Shown: positions 35,831 through 44,767, counted from the first letter of the stretch. The stretch is 64,000 nucleotides of DNA from JBHJGP01 sp050331695 (GCA_050331695.1 JBHJGP010000003.1:124001-188000), one strand, 5' to 3'. Translations and numbers: made by a program. The notes: generated from the letters alone by a model not told the origin.

Positions 35831-38457
35831 GTGATCCGCTCCAGGGCCGCCTGCAACTGGCCGAGGCGGGCTTCCGTTTCCGCTCGGCGCTCGCGCTGAA
35901 CCGCCACGACCTCGTCCGGCGCCTTGGCGAGAAAAGCTTCGTTGCCGAGCTTCTTGTCGATCTTGGCGAGTTCCTGACGGGCTTGGTCGATCTCCTTGGC
36001 CAGCCGGGCGCGTTCCTCCTCGAGATCGATACTGTCACCGACGGGGAGAAAATAGGCCACCTCGTCGACGACGATCTGAAGATGGCCGCCTGCGGGGGGT
36101 GAGCCGGCAGGCTCGATCCCCGAAACCCGGGCCAAACGCTCAATCGCCGGCCTGTGTCTTTGCAACCTCTCGAACAAATCCGGATCGTCGCTGCCGACAA
36201 GCAAATCGAGGTTGGCCGCTGGTGGGAGCCGCAGTTCGGCTCGGATGGCGCGGATCGCTCCGATCAGCTGAACGAGCCAGGAGAGTTCGCGGGCAGCGTC
36301 CTCGTCAGCGAACGGTTCCGGTGCCGGCCAGGGTGCCGTGATCAGGTGGCCGTGAGGGGCACCAAACAGCCGTTCCGAGAGATGTTCGCTGACGAAGGGC
36401 ATCATCGGGTGGAGCAACAGCAAGATCTGGTCCATGACCCAGGCAGCGGTCGCCCTGGTTTCCTCGGCGTCCTGATCTGCGCCGGCCAGAACCGGTTTGG
36501 CGAGTTCGAGATACCAGTCACAAAAACGGTCCCAGACGAACTGGTAGAGGCCCAGCGCGGCATCGTTGAACCGGTAGGTTTCCAACGCCCGGGTGACGTT
36601 GCCGACGGTCACGATCAACTCGGTGGCGATCCAGCGGTTGAGCGGGACCGTTAGCCGATGAGCCGAGAAATCCTCGGTCAGCCGGCACCGGTTCATCTCG
36701 CAGAAGCGGGCGGCATTCCAGAGCTTGGTCACGAAATTGCGGTAACCCTGAACGCGTGCGGTGCCGAACTTGATGTCGCGGCCCTGGGCGAGGCTTGCCA
36801 GAATGGTGAAGCGGAGCGCGTCGGTGCCGTAGGTCTCGATCAGCTCCAGGGGATCGATCACGTTACCCTTGGTCTTGGACATTTTTTGGCCCTGCTCGTC
36901 GCGGACCAGGCCATGGATGTAAACATCACGAAACGGCACCTGATTCATGAAGTAGAGGCCGAACATCATCATCCGAGCGACCCAGAAGAAGATGATGTCG
37001 AAGCCGGTCACCAGAACGCTGGTCGGATAGAAGCGCTCCAGCTCGGGGCTGCCGTCCGGCCAGTCCAGGGTGGAGAACGCCCAGAGACCGGATGAGAACC
37101 AGGTGTCCAGAACGTCCTCGTCCTGAACAAGATCAACGCTCGAGCCGTAGTGGGCGCTCGCCGCTGCTGCCGCCTCCTCGTCGGTCTCGGCGACGAAGAC
37201 CCGGCCGTCCGGACCATACCAGGCAGGGATGCGATGGCCCCACCAAAGCTGCCTCGAGACGCACCAGGGCTGGATGTTGCGCATCCAGGCGAAGTAGGTG
37301 TTGGCCCATTGCTCGGGCACGAAGCGCGTACGGCCCTGTTCCACCGCTTCGATCGCCGGCTTCGCCAGGGTTGCCGCGTCGCAATACCATTGATCGGTCA
37401 GATAGGGCTCGATGATGCTGTTCGAGCGGTCACCGAATGGCACCATGTGGGTATGATCTTCGATCTCGACCAAGAAACCTTGCGCCTCGAGATCGGCGAC
37501 GACCGCCTTTCGGGCCTTGAAGCGATCCAGACCGACATAGGCTTCGGGCGCGGGCGCGGTGATGCGGCCCTCCCGGTCGAGGATGGAGATCGCCTCGAGA
37601 TCATGGCGCCTGCCGACCTCGAAATCGTTGAAATCGTGGGCGGGCGTGATCTTGACCGCACCCGTTCCCTTCTCGGGATCGGAATAGTCGTCGGCGACGA
37701 TCGGCAGCGATCGCCCGACAAGGGGTAGCCGGAGCCTTTTGCCGATGTTGGCCTGGTAGCGCTCGTCATCGGGGTGAACGGCGACGGCCGTATCGCCGAG
37801 CATCGTCTCAGGCCGGGTGGTCGCGACCGTGACATGGCCGGAGCCGTCCTCCAGCGGGTAGCGGATGTGCCAGAGCTTGCCCTGAACCTCGACACTGTTG
37901 ACCTCGAGATCCGAGATCGCGGTCTTCAGCTCGCAGTCCCAATTGACCAGCCGGCGGTCCTTGTGGATGAGCCCGTCCCGGTGGAGATGGACGAAGGCCC
38001 GGGTGACGGCGCGGGAAAGACCCGGGTCCATGGTGAAGCGCTCTCGGCTCCAATCGGGCGAGGTACCGAGGCTGCGAAGCTGGCTGGTGATGGAGTTGCC
38101 GCTTTGTTGTTTGAACAGCCAGCAGCGCTCCAGAAACGCCTCGCGCCCGAGCGTTTGCCGATCGGTGCCCTCGGCGTCGAGTTGGCGCTCGACCAGCATT
38201 TGCACGGCGATGCTGGCATGGTCGGTTCCGGGCTGCCAAAGCACCGCCTTGCCGCGCATGCGGTGAAAGCGGGCGAGGGTGTCCTGGACCGTGTGATTGA
38301 GCGCGTGACCGACGTGCAGTGAGCCGGTGACGTTGGGCGGCGGCATCATGATGCAGTAGGGCTCGCCGTCGGCCTTGGGCCTGAACGCGCCCTCGGTCTC
38401 CCAGGCGATATCGCGGCCGGCTTCGACGTCGGCCGGGCTGTAGGTCTTGTCGAGCAT
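35827..38457 (-). CDS. valS: Valyl-tRNA synthetase
   Basis: The 876-residue class I synthetase has HIGH-type PPPNVTGSLHVGHALN near 40-55, the editing CP1 domain in the middle, KMSKTKGN near 520, and a C-terminal coiled-coil arm (SIDLEEERARLAKEIDQARQ) that grips tRNA-Val. Full family length. It is first of a valS, M17 peptidase, thioesterase run with overlapping or touching ends. Confidence 0.98.
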   Translation of the reverse strand: MLDKTYSPADVEAGRDIAWETEGAFRPKADGEPYCIMMPPPNVTGSLHVGHALNHTVQDTLARFHRMRGKAVLWQPGTDHASIAVQMLVERQLDAEGTDRQTLGREAFLERCWLFKQQSGNSITSQLRSLGTSPDWSRERFTMDPGLSRAVTRAFVHLHRDGLIHKDRRLVNWDCELKTAISDLEVNSVEVQGKLWHIRYPLEDGSGHVTVATTRPETMLGDTAVAVHPDDERYQANIGKRLRLPLVGRSLPIVADDYSDPEKGTGAVKITPAHDFNDFEVGRRHDLEAISILDREGRITAPAPEAYVGLDRFKARKAVVADLEAQGFLVEIEDHTHMVPFGDRSNSIIEPYLTDQWYCDAATLAKPAIEAVEQGRTRFVPEQWANTYFAWMRNIQPWCVSRQLWWGHRIPAWYGPDGRVFVAETDEEAAAAASAHYGSSVDLVQDEDVLDTWFSSGLWAFSTLDWPDGSPELERFYPTSVLVTGFDIIFFWVARMMMFGLYFMNQVPFRDVYIHGLVRDEQGQKMSKTKGNVIDPLELIETYGTDALRFTILASLAQGRDIKFGTARVQGYRNFVTKLWNAARFCEMNRCRLTEDFSAHRLTVPLNRWIATELIVTVGNVTRALETYRFNDAALGLYQFVWDRFCDWYLELAKPVLAGADQDAEETRATAAWVMDQILLLLHPMMPFVSEHLSERLFGAPHGHLITAPWPAPEPFADEDAARELSWLVQLIGAIRAIRAELRLPPAANLDLLVGSDDPDLFERLQRHRPAIERLARVSGIEPAGSPPAGGHLQIVVDEVAYFLPVGDSIDLEEERARLAKEIDQARQELAKIDKKLGNEAFLAKAPDEVVAVQRERRAETEARLGQLQAALERIT

Positions 38458-38696
38458 CAGTGAGGGGCCTTGGGATCAGCGCTGAAACGGAGCCACCGGC
38501 TATAGGCGAAAGGCTGCCGGCGGACAAGCTGACTGCGCCCGCGGGGCAGGCGGTGTCAATCCGGTTCGACAGACCTTTTCGTCACGCCATCCGGCGCCTG
38601 CGGCGCCGCTTTAACGGCCCATGGCGGACAGTCGTTTCTCGATGTTCGTCGACCCGAACGCAGCGCTACCGGCTTCGCTTTTCCGACCGCCAGCGA

Positions 38697-39446
38697 TCAG
38701 GCGGACCGGAGAATGCGCCGCCACCAGGGACGACGCGAGGGCCTCATGATCGGCCATTCCGCAGCGCCGCTCTCTCCTGTCTTGGCTTCTGCGGAAGACC
38801 GGAGCTCACGTTCGACCGTCTCGACCAGCGCGTGGAACGGCTCCATCCACTCGGCCGTCATCGTCTCGTCGCGCCTGTCTCGACCCTTGGCGTGACCGTT
38901 CGAAAAGCGATCGTCCTCGGGAAGCGGATCGGCGATCTTTGTGTCCTTCGGCGGCACAAGATGGGAGAGCAGCTCCAGACGCTCATCAGCGGGCCGCACC
39001 CGGTTGGGCACGATGACGATCCTTGGCAGACCGTTCGGCCGGGTCTTCCGCGCGCGGCTGGCTATGGCGAGCGTGCGCGCCGTCGACCGCAGGTCCATTT
39101 CGCTGAGCTGGGTTGGAATGACCAGGACGTCGGCCGTGAGACAGGCAGCGCCGATCGCGGCCGTTACCACGCTCGGGAAATCGACGATCACCAGATCCAT
39201 CCGGGCGATTAAAGGCCGGCTCTTCATGATCCAGTTGCCGGTGCCCTCAAGATTGATCAGCGGCAAACGTTCCACGTGGGGCCGCTTCTTGGCTTGCTCG
39301 AACCAATCGGCAGCGGACTGCTGTGGGTCGGTGTCGATCAAAGCAACGTCATAGCCACGGGCCATAACCGCCCGGGTGAAATGAACACTAAGCGTGCTCT
39401 TGCCCACACCGCCCTTGGTGTTGGCCACCGCGATAAGCTGTCCCAT
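38697..39446 (-). CDS. ParA/MinD-type ATPase
   Basis: The 249-residue protein begins MGQLIAVANTKGGVGKSTLS, the deviant Walker A of ParA ATPases at 9-17. It continues with the switch region IDTDPQQSAADWF and VIVDFPS. ATG at 39446 follows GAGGCGAGGA; the open frame further upstream is not protein-like. No parB-like gene or parS site adjoins, so it is an orphan ParA that could position cargo other than the chromosome (inference). It lies between valS and popZ, and PopZ binds ParA in Caulobacter. Confidence 0.88.
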   Translation of the reverse strand: MGQLIAVANTKGGVGKSTLSVHFTRAVMARGYDVALIDTDPQQSAADWFEQAKKRPHVERLPLINLEGTGNWIMKSRPLIARMDLVIVDFPSVVTAAIGAACLTADVLVIPTQLSEMDLRSTARTLAIASRARKTRPNGLPRIVIVPNRVRPADERLELLSHLVPPKDTKIADPLPEDDRFSNGHAKGRDRRDETMTAEWMEPFHALVETVERELRSSAEAKTGESGAAEWPIMRPSRRPWWRRILRSA

Positions 39447-40109
39447 CGGTCCTCGCCTCACGAAATCCCAGAACGTGCCGCGTCTTCTTGCGAGGCTTTC
39501 CCGTTCCGCGCGACAACACTTCTGACACGCGGTTACCCACCCAACGTGCTTTTGCCAACGACTTAGCCGGCGAAGCTGACCATTTCCGCTACGAATGCGT
39601 ATGGTCGGACTCACTGTTCGCCTTGAAGCAGTCGGAATTGCCGGGTGGCTGCGGTGACGGGATAAAAAGTGACGCCCAATGGTTTCTTCTCGGTTGCCGG
39701 GAAGGGCTGACGCATTCTGCGCCTGTATGGACGTAGACGGACTGCTCTCTGATATCCAATCGAGCATCTCGCCATCCGATCAACCATTCCCGCTTGATCG
39801 GATGGCGCTCTGCCGGGATGCCTCCACCACCAATGGGTGGGGGTGCGAAGAAACCGTGAGGGCGGCCTTGCCGGATGGAGCGCCACGATCTGCATGCGAC
39901 TGGAGAAGCGATCGCGCGCCGGCGGTTGTAGGCCCGCGATGGAGCCCGAAAGCCCAGTGGCCGGGAGTCCGTGGCGGAGCCCGAAAAAGGTTACCTACCG
40001 AAAAGCGCCATCATCATCGCGGACCGCGCATAGCGGCTGACGAAGCAAGTCCGACGTGAAGGCCCGGATTTGTAAGGGAGGCCGTTCGGCGAGGTGCCGA
40101 GGGCGGTGC
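39447..40109. other. Intergenic region with strong hairpins and no recognised gene
   Basis: This 663-base gap separates the ParA-like gene from popZ, both on the minus strand. Frames in it are not protein-like. It holds a perfect 14-bp hairpin at 39770-39807 and a shorter CCACC/GGTGG dyad near 39823-39839. It may contain a structured RNA, but it matches no RNA family I know. Confidence 0.45.
39770..39807. repeat. 14-bp perfect inverted repeat (hairpin)
   Basis: CGCCATCCGATCAA and TTGATCGGATGGCG pair perfectly around a 10-base loop. An outer imperfect pairing (GAGCATC with GATGCCTC) extends the structure to about 39760-39822. No U-run follows. Confidence 0.75.
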
Positions 40110-40790
40110 CTAGTCGTCCAATTCCGCCTGACGGACGAGCTTTCTGATCTCGCGCTCGACGATCTTCTCGACCATGGACGGCAGATTATTGTCGAGCCAC
40201 TCCTTCAGCATCGGCCGCATCATCTCCGAGACCATCTGCTCGATGGTCAGGCCTTGTCCTTCGCTCATCGTCATCTCGTTTTCTGGTGTCAGGGCGCGGT
40301 TCAGCTTCGCAAAGGCGCCGGTGGCGGCCGCCGCAACAGCGCCGGATACGATGCCTGTTTCCAAGGACTGGACAGGAGCTCGGCTTTCCTCGTTCACGTC
40401 GACCTCATCGGTTAGAACATGCTCGCTAGCGATGGTGTCGTCCCGAGAAGTCTCTTCTTGCTCGTCAAAAAAGTCGTCGGTCTCAGCGAATTCCAGATCC
40501 GCTGTCTCGTTACCGGGTTCCACGGCGTCATTCCCTAGATCTTCATCCAGCGAGGCGAAGCCATCTTCGTCGGTCTCGTCCTCTTCGGATACCATTCCCA
40601 GATCTAGAACGTCTTCGTCGTCCAAATCATCCGCGGCACCGGGCTCGTTTTCACTATCGGCGAGGGCGTCGTCGTGACGCTCACCACGCGGGGCGTGGCC
40701 ATTCTCCTCATCGTCGTCGGCGATGATCCGTCGGATTGACGAGAGGATCTCCTCCATCGACGGTTCGTCGGCGCTCTTCGGCTCGCTCAT
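40110..40790 (-). CDS. popZ: Pole-organising protein PopZ (DUF2497)
   Basis: The 226-residue protein has the PopZ layout. The N-terminal helix EPSMEEILSSIRRIIADDD binds partners. A long acidic, low-complexity middle (about 25-140) is rich in Asp/Glu. The C-terminal oligomerisation helices (TIEQMVSEMMRPMLKEWL, MVEKIVEREIRKLVRQAELDD) close the protein. PopZ forms a polar microdomain that anchors ParB-parS and recruits cell-cycle regulators. Its place beside valS is conserved in the class. A CtrA-type promoter lies upstream. Confidence 0.93.
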   Translation of the reverse strand: MSEPKSADEPSMEEILSSIRRIIADDDEENGHAPRGERHDDALADSENEPGAADDLDDEDVLDLGMVSEEDETDEDGFASLDEDLGNDAVEPGNETADLEFAETDDFFDEQEETSRDDTIASEHVLTDEVDVNEESRAPVQSLETGIVSGAVAAAATGAFAKLNRALTPENEMTMSEGQGLTIEQMVSEMMRPMLKEWLDNNLPSMVEKIVEREIRKLVRQAELDD

Positions 40791-41213
40791 CTCAACTCTA
40801 CTCCGGCTGGTACCCGCGGCCGGTACCCAGTCACCTAGCTTTGCAGACCAACAAGGCTGACGTTGACCAAAACCTGGCCCTCAAATCCTAAGGGGCTTGC
40901 CTTCCACGGCGGAACACAGGCTTTCTATACCCGTCGCAAGGTTAATCGCCGGTTAAAGGAACCGGGCGCCCATGGCAATGATCCGAGCGGCCTGGTCGAC
41001 CAACAAACACACCCTTCCAACGTCAACTGTTCGCTACATGTACCATTCTGACGAAGCCTGCACTTGATCGTCAACCGGATGGTTTGGCCTGTCGCGCTAG
41101 GTTGAATTTCGCCCAAACCCTTGAGGAGCGTGCCTTCCTGGAACGGTTGCGCCGCTTCGGCGGTCGGCGGAAACGGTCAGCGGGCGCCTTATGTGATGTT
41201 GCCGTCGCCGGCT
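40791..41213. other. Intergenic region upstream of popZ; no gene
   Basis: These 423 bases separate popZ from the PIMT-like gene, where relatives often carry tolC. No coding frame is convincing. It holds the CtrA promoter of popZ described separately. Confidence 0.5.
40924..40956 (-). promoter_or_regulatory. CtrA-type promoter of popZ
   Basis: On the minus strand TTAA-CCGGCGA-TTAA (40956-40942), a perfect CtrA site, is followed after 12 bases by TATAGA (40929-40924) as -10. The CtrA box then covers the -35 region, the classic layout of CtrA-activated promoters. The popZ start lies about 135 bases downstream. Confidence 0.7.
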
Positions 41214-41867
41214 TCAGAACTGGAACGCGGGTGTTTCCGGGGCGGCAACAAACGCAGGAGTTGAGGCGTCAAACAGGTCCCGTTCGGCGAACCCATGCTC
41301 GAACCGGCTCACCAGCTTGATCCGTCCGCCATGGCGTTGACGGATGACGACGGCGAGGTGCCCGCCGGCTGGTAGCTGCTGGAGAAGGGCCTGGGGCAGC
41401 CTGTCCAAAGCGCCGATCACCAGAATGGCGTCGTAGGGCGCGTTTTCGGGGAAACCCTCGAGCGGGCGAGGCGGCTCGACGGTGAAGACATTGTCCGCTT
41501 CCTGGGCGGAGAAAAGGCTGTTCAGCGCGTCCTGATCAGCGTTGCCGTCAACGGCCAGAAAAACGGTACCCGCAAGACGGGAGGCGACGACCGCCGCATA
41601 GCCGGTGACGCAGCCCAGGACCAGGAGGGTGTCGTTCGGGCCAAGGCTGAGGGCCTGAAGCATGCGGGCCAGCACCAAGGGCTCGATCAGAAAACCCCGG
41701 TCCGGCAAAACCAGATCCTCGTCATTATAGGCGACCGAGCGCAGCGCCGGCGGCAAAAAGGCCTCGCGCGATACCAAGCCCATGGCGCTCAACACACGTG
41801 GATCGTGGACATTGCTGGGCCGCAGCTGGTTCTCGACCATGGCCGCCCGCTTTTGCTGTTCATTCAT
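41214..41867 (-). CDS. Protein-L-isoaspartate O-methyltransferase-like protein
   Basis: The 217-residue protein aligns with PIMT (MVENQLRPSNVHDPRVLSAM, REAFLP, DLVLPDRGFLIEP, LPAGGHLAVVI). The SAM motif I, usually near GxGSGYxTA, reads VLGCVTGYAAVVA, so repair activity is doubtful. Orthologues in this genomic spot, next to popZ and valS, are commonly annotated as PIMT. ATG at 41867 is used; codons upstream are not PIMT-like. Confidence 0.8.
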   Translation of the reverse strand: MNEQQKRAAMVENQLRPSNVHDPRVLSAMGLVSREAFLPPALRSVAYNDEDLVLPDRGFLIEPLVLARMLQALSLGPNDTLLVLGCVTGYAAVVASRLAGTVFLAVDGNADQDALNSLFSAQEADNVFTVEPPRPLEGFPENAPYDAILVIGALDRLPQALLQQLPAGGHLAVVIRQRHGGRIKLVSRFEHGFAERDLFDASTPAFVAAPETPAFQF

Positions 41868-42042
41868 GCGACCTGTCCCGCACGCGATTGCCGAATGCCC
41901 GGCCTTATAGGGGGGCGGGCGCATGACGACAATCGGGCGACCATGGGGCGGAGGCGATCGACGCAAGATTGTCGGGCCATCGGGCCGGGCCCTCGCCCAA
42001 ACGCTTGACCCGCAATCGCGTCGCGCACAAAGTTTACGCCCT

Positions 42043-42116
42043 GGTCCGGTGGCAGAGTGGTTATGCAGAGGACTGCAAATCCTTGTACGTCGGTTCGATT
42101 CCGGCCCGGACCTCCA
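42043..42116 (+). tRNA. tRNA-Cys (anticodon GCA)
   Basis: A 74-base cloverleaf. GGTCCGG pairs with CCGGACC, with U73 as discriminator (the mark of tRNA-Cys), then encoded CCA. The anticodon stem-loop AGGA-CTGCAAA-TCCT gives GCA. A possible promoter with TTGACC lies about 35 bases upstream. Confidence 0.96.
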
Positions 42117-42148
42117 CCGTCCCTAACCAGACGCCCTGCGATTCGTGG

Positions 42149-42178
42149 TTGCTCAGGCGATCGGCGGTTTGCTATAGC
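42149..42178 (+). promoter_or_regulatory. Predicted promoter of tRNA-Asn
   Basis: TTGCTC (42149-42154) and TATAGC (42173-42178) are spaced by 18 bases, 10 bases before the mature tRNA 5' end. Confidence 0.5.
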
Positions 42179-42188
42179 GCGCCTCTGG

Positions 42189-42264
42189 TCCCCGGTAGCT
42201 CAGTTGGTAGAGCAAGCGGCTGTTAACCGCTGGGTCGCTGGTTCGAGTCCGGCCCGGGGAGCCA
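42189..42264 (+). tRNA. tRNA-Asn (anticodon GTT)
   Basis: A 76-base cloverleaf. TCCCCGG pairs with CCGGGGA, then G73 and encoded CCA. The D arm is GCTCAGTTGGTAGAGC. The anticodon arm GCGG-CTGTTAA-CCGC gives GTT. The T arm is GTTCGAGTC. Confidence 0.97.
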
Positions 42265-42450
42265 ATTCCTATGACCCAGCTTCCAAGACATTTTCGCCGA
42301 TCTGAGCCGCAGCCGGCCGATATCCCGCGCCGTTCGGCGACGACTGGTGTGATTTTAACGCGAACGAGAACATGGCTGAAGTTCGTTCTTGTTTTGTGCT
42401 CATGGACCGTGCGTTGATAGGGCATTGAGCCTGCCGGCGGGAGGGGGCTA

Positions 42451-43188
42451 ATGATGATCACCGGCTCCATGTTTGATCCATCCAAATCCATCCTCATCCT
42501 GACAGGTGCCGGGATTTCCGCGGAATCGGGCCTCGCAACCTTCCGCGATGCCGGCGGTCTGTGGGAGGGGCACCGGCCCGAAGACGTGGCAACACCGGAA
42601 GCTTTTGCCCGCGATCCCCCCATGGTGCATCGCTTCTACAATGCGCGTCGCCGGCAATTGCATGACCCGACGATCGAGCCGAACGCTGCCCACAAGGCCT
42701 TGGTGGCGCTCGAGAAAGCTTGGCCCGCCGGGATCGTCCTGGTGACCCAGAACGTCGACAACCTGCACAAGCGCGCCGGCAGCCAGAGCTTATTGCCGAT
42801 GCACGGCGAACTCGATCGGGTCGTTTGCACCGCCTGTGGCCAGGAAAGGCAGTGGCTGGACGATCTCTGGACCGACACCGTCTGTCCCAACTGCCAGGCC
42901 GTCGGTCGGCTGAGGCCTTCGATCGTCTGGTTCGGCGAAATCCCCCGCTACCTCGACGAAATCGAGGCGGCCATCGAGCGCTGCGGCCTGTTCATGGCCA
43001 TCGGCACCAGCGGGCTCGTCTATCCGGCGGCGGGCTTCGTCCAGGGGGTCAGAGCCTCGGGCGATGCCCACACGGTCGAAATCAATCTCGAACGGTCCGC
43101 CGTAGCGTCCGCCTTCGCCGAGCATATTCTGGGGCCCGCGGCGATCGAAACGCCGAAATTCGTGGATCGGATCCTCGCCGCCCTCTAG
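42451..43188 (+). CDS. cobB: NAD-dependent protein deacylase (sirtuin, class III)
   Basis: The 245-residue Sir2 enzyme shows the NAD site GAGISAESGLATFRD, TQNVDNLHKRAG, the catalytic His in PMHGELD, and a zinc ribbon of two Cys pairs (CTAC, CPNC). The Tyr and Arg of FYNARRRQL match the YxxR pair that gives SIRT5/CobB-type enzymes desuccinylase activity. GGGAGGGGGCTA precedes the ATG. It is downstream of tRNA-Asn and separately transcribed. Confidence 0.95.
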   Translation: MMITGSMFDPSKSILILTGAGISAESGLATFRDAGGLWEGHRPEDVATPEAFARDPPMVHRFYNARRRQLHDPTIEPNAAHKALVALEKAWPAGIVLVTQNVDNLHKRAGSQSLLPMHGELDRVVCTACGQERQWLDDLWTDTVCPNCQAVGRLRPSIVWFGEIPRYLDEIEAAIERCGLFMAIGTSGLVYPAAGFVQGVRASGDAHTVEINLERSAVASAFAEHILGPAAIETPKFVDRILAAL

Positions 43189-43199
43189 GATGGTGATCC

Positions 43200-43218
43200 T
43201 GGGGATAAATTGGGATAA
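43200..43218 (-). promoter_or_regulatory. Tandem DnaA-box-like 9-mers
   Basis: TGGGGATAA and TTGGGATAA, 10 bases apart. On the minus strand these are TTATCCCAA and TTATCCCCA, one to two mismatches from the DnaA box TTATCCACA. They lie between the convergent sirtuin and DUF1244 genes, with an adjacent GTGTTGATCACGC dyad. Confidence 0.35.
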
Positions 43219-43259
43219 GCGTTGCGGCTCAGGCGTGTTGATCACGCATTGACGACTGA

Positions 43260-43574
43260 TCAATGGCCCTTGGAAGATGCCTGGAAGGCTGCGACCTGAT
43301 CGGCGGACGCCTCCGTCTGATGGCGATCCTTCCACTCGGCGTAGGGCATGCCGTAGACGATTTCTCGCGCATCGTCGTAACTGAGATCCATGCCCCGCTC
43401 CTCGGCAGCGGCCCGGTACCATTTGGAGAGACAGTTTCGGCAGAAACCTGCGAGGTTCATCATGTCGATGTTCTGCACGTCGGTGCGCGCTCTCAGATGC
43501 TCGACCAACGTCCTGAAGGCAGCGGCCTCCAATTCGACGCGCAGGGCAGGGTCAATGTCGCGGGGCTCGGTCAT
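43260..43574 (-). CDS. DUF1244 family protein
   Basis: The 104-residue protein fits DUF1244 closely (FRTLVEHLRARTDVQNIDMMNLAGFCRNCLSKWY split over the core, with Tyr-Asp-Asp-Ala-Arg-Glu and YGMPYAEWK). The motif CRNCLSKW may bind metal or nucleic acid, but no function is known. It is monocistronic. Confidence 0.9.
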   Translation of the reverse strand: MTEPRDIDPALRVELEAAAFRTLVEHLRARTDVQNIDMMNLAGFCRNCLSKWYRAAAEERGMDLSYDDAREIVYGMPYAEWKDRHQTEASADQVAAFQASSKGH

Positions 43575-43627
43575 GGCTGGTCATCCTGTTATGGCCGTGA
43601 ACAAGGGATGTGGTGGCCGCGGGAAGA

Positions 43628-44767
43628 CTAGGAAAGGCCGACCACGCTTTCCTCGATCAGCCAGTCGACAACCGCGTTCAAGGCTTCCCTCGTGTCGGCG
43701 CCGTGTTTCTTTGCCTCGCGAAAAACCTTCAACTGACGGTCGGCGCTGGTCCCGCGCTCCAAGATCGTTCGAACCGAATGCAGTTCCTCGACGCAGCCAA
43801 GCTCGTCAGCTTCGTTCTCGAACAGCTCGAACATATCCTCGATGAGATCGGCGAAGGGCCGCCGGCGCTGCTGGCCGAAGTCGGCGAGCTCGCCTTCGAT
43901 GCCGTGGCGCTGGGCCTGCCATTTGTTCTCGGCGATCAGAATGCGCCGGTAGCTCCGCCAGGTCTGATTGTTCCGCCGCAGCCGGTAGAGATATGCCACG
44001 AGAGATTGCACCAGCGCGGCGACAGCGATCGTGTCGTCGATGCGGGTGCAGATATCGCAGATCCGCACCTCGAGGGTGGGGTGCTTGACGCTCGGCCGGG
44101 CATCCCACCAGATCATGCTGGCATCGGTGCAGAGGCCAGTGGCCTCGAGCATGGCCAGCATCTGCTCCCAGTCGCTGTGGCTGGCGAACTGTTCGGGCAG
44201 ACCGCTCCGCGGCAGATCCTCGAAGATGGTGGGGCGGAACGCCTTGAGGCCGGTGGGTTCCCCTTGCCAGAAGGGCGAGGAGGTGGAGAGCGCCAGAAGG
44301 TGCGGCAGGAAGTAGGTCAGCTGGTTCAGGAGGTCGATGCGGAGATCTTTGTCGTCGATGCCGACATGGATGTGCATGCCGCAGATCACCAGCCGGTGGG
44401 CCAGGGTCTGGAGGTCGCTTTCCAGGACTCGGTAGCGGTCCATCTCGACCCGGCGCTGGTCGCGCCAGTTGGCGAACGGATGGGTGGAGACAGCGACCAT
44501 GGCCATGCCGTGAGCGCGCGCCGTGTTGGCCACCGTCGACCGCAAGCCTGTGAGATCAGCGCGAAGCTGGCCGACATTGTCCGCGACGCTGGTGCCGATT
44601 TCGCACTGCGAACGCATCAGCTCGTGACAGATCTGATCGCCCAACGCGTCGCGACAGTCGGCCATGAAGCCGTCGCCCGGGTCGACCCTGAGATCCCGGG
44701 TCTCGGGATCCACCAGCAGATATTCTTCCTCGATGCCGAGGGTTAGACGAGGGGGCCGCGGCGCCAT
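43628..44767 (-). CDS. Carboxylate-amine ligase (YbdK/GCS2 type)
   Basis: The 379-residue protein belongs to the glutamate-cysteine ligase 2 family (TLGIEEEYLLVDPETRDLR, HPFANWRDQRRV, MHIHVGID, RPTIFEDLPRSG). It forms amide bonds from a carboxylate and an amine with ATP; E. coli YbdK has weak glutamate-cysteine ligase activity. It overlaps the N-formylglutamate amidohydrolase-like gene by 25 bases, a pairing common in this class. Together they may act on a small amide metabolite (inference). Confidence 0.9.
   Translation of the reverse strand: MAPRPPRLTLGIEEEYLLVDPETRDLRVDPGDGFMADCRDALGDQICHELMRSQCEIGTSVADNVGQLRADLTGLRSTVANTARAHGMAMVAVSTHPFANWRDQRRVEMDRYRVLESDLQTLAHRLVICGMHIHVGIDDKDLRIDLLNQLTYFLPHLLALSTSSPFWQGEPTGLKAFRPTIFEDLPRSGLPEQFASHSDWEQMLAMLEATGLCTDASMIWWDARPSVKHPTLEVRICDICTRIDDTIAVAALVQSLVAYLYRLRRNNQTWRSYRRILIAENKWQAQRHGIEGELADFGQQRRRPFADLIEDMFELFENEADELGCVEELHSVRTILERGTSADRQLKVFREAKKHGADTREALNAVVDWLIEESVVGLS

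Noticed and set aside
38697..39767. Longer ParA frame starting at 39767
   Set aside because: The extra 107 codons have no ParA similarity; the Walker A motif begins right after ATG 39446, which has a ribosome site.
39447..40109. tmRNA, RNase P RNA, SRP RNA or 6S RNA in the gap before popZ
   Set aside because: None of their conserved sequence blocks could be found on either strand.
39447..40109. parS-type centromere site for the ParA-like ATPase
   Set aside because: No GTTTCACGTGAAAC-like 16-mer is present.
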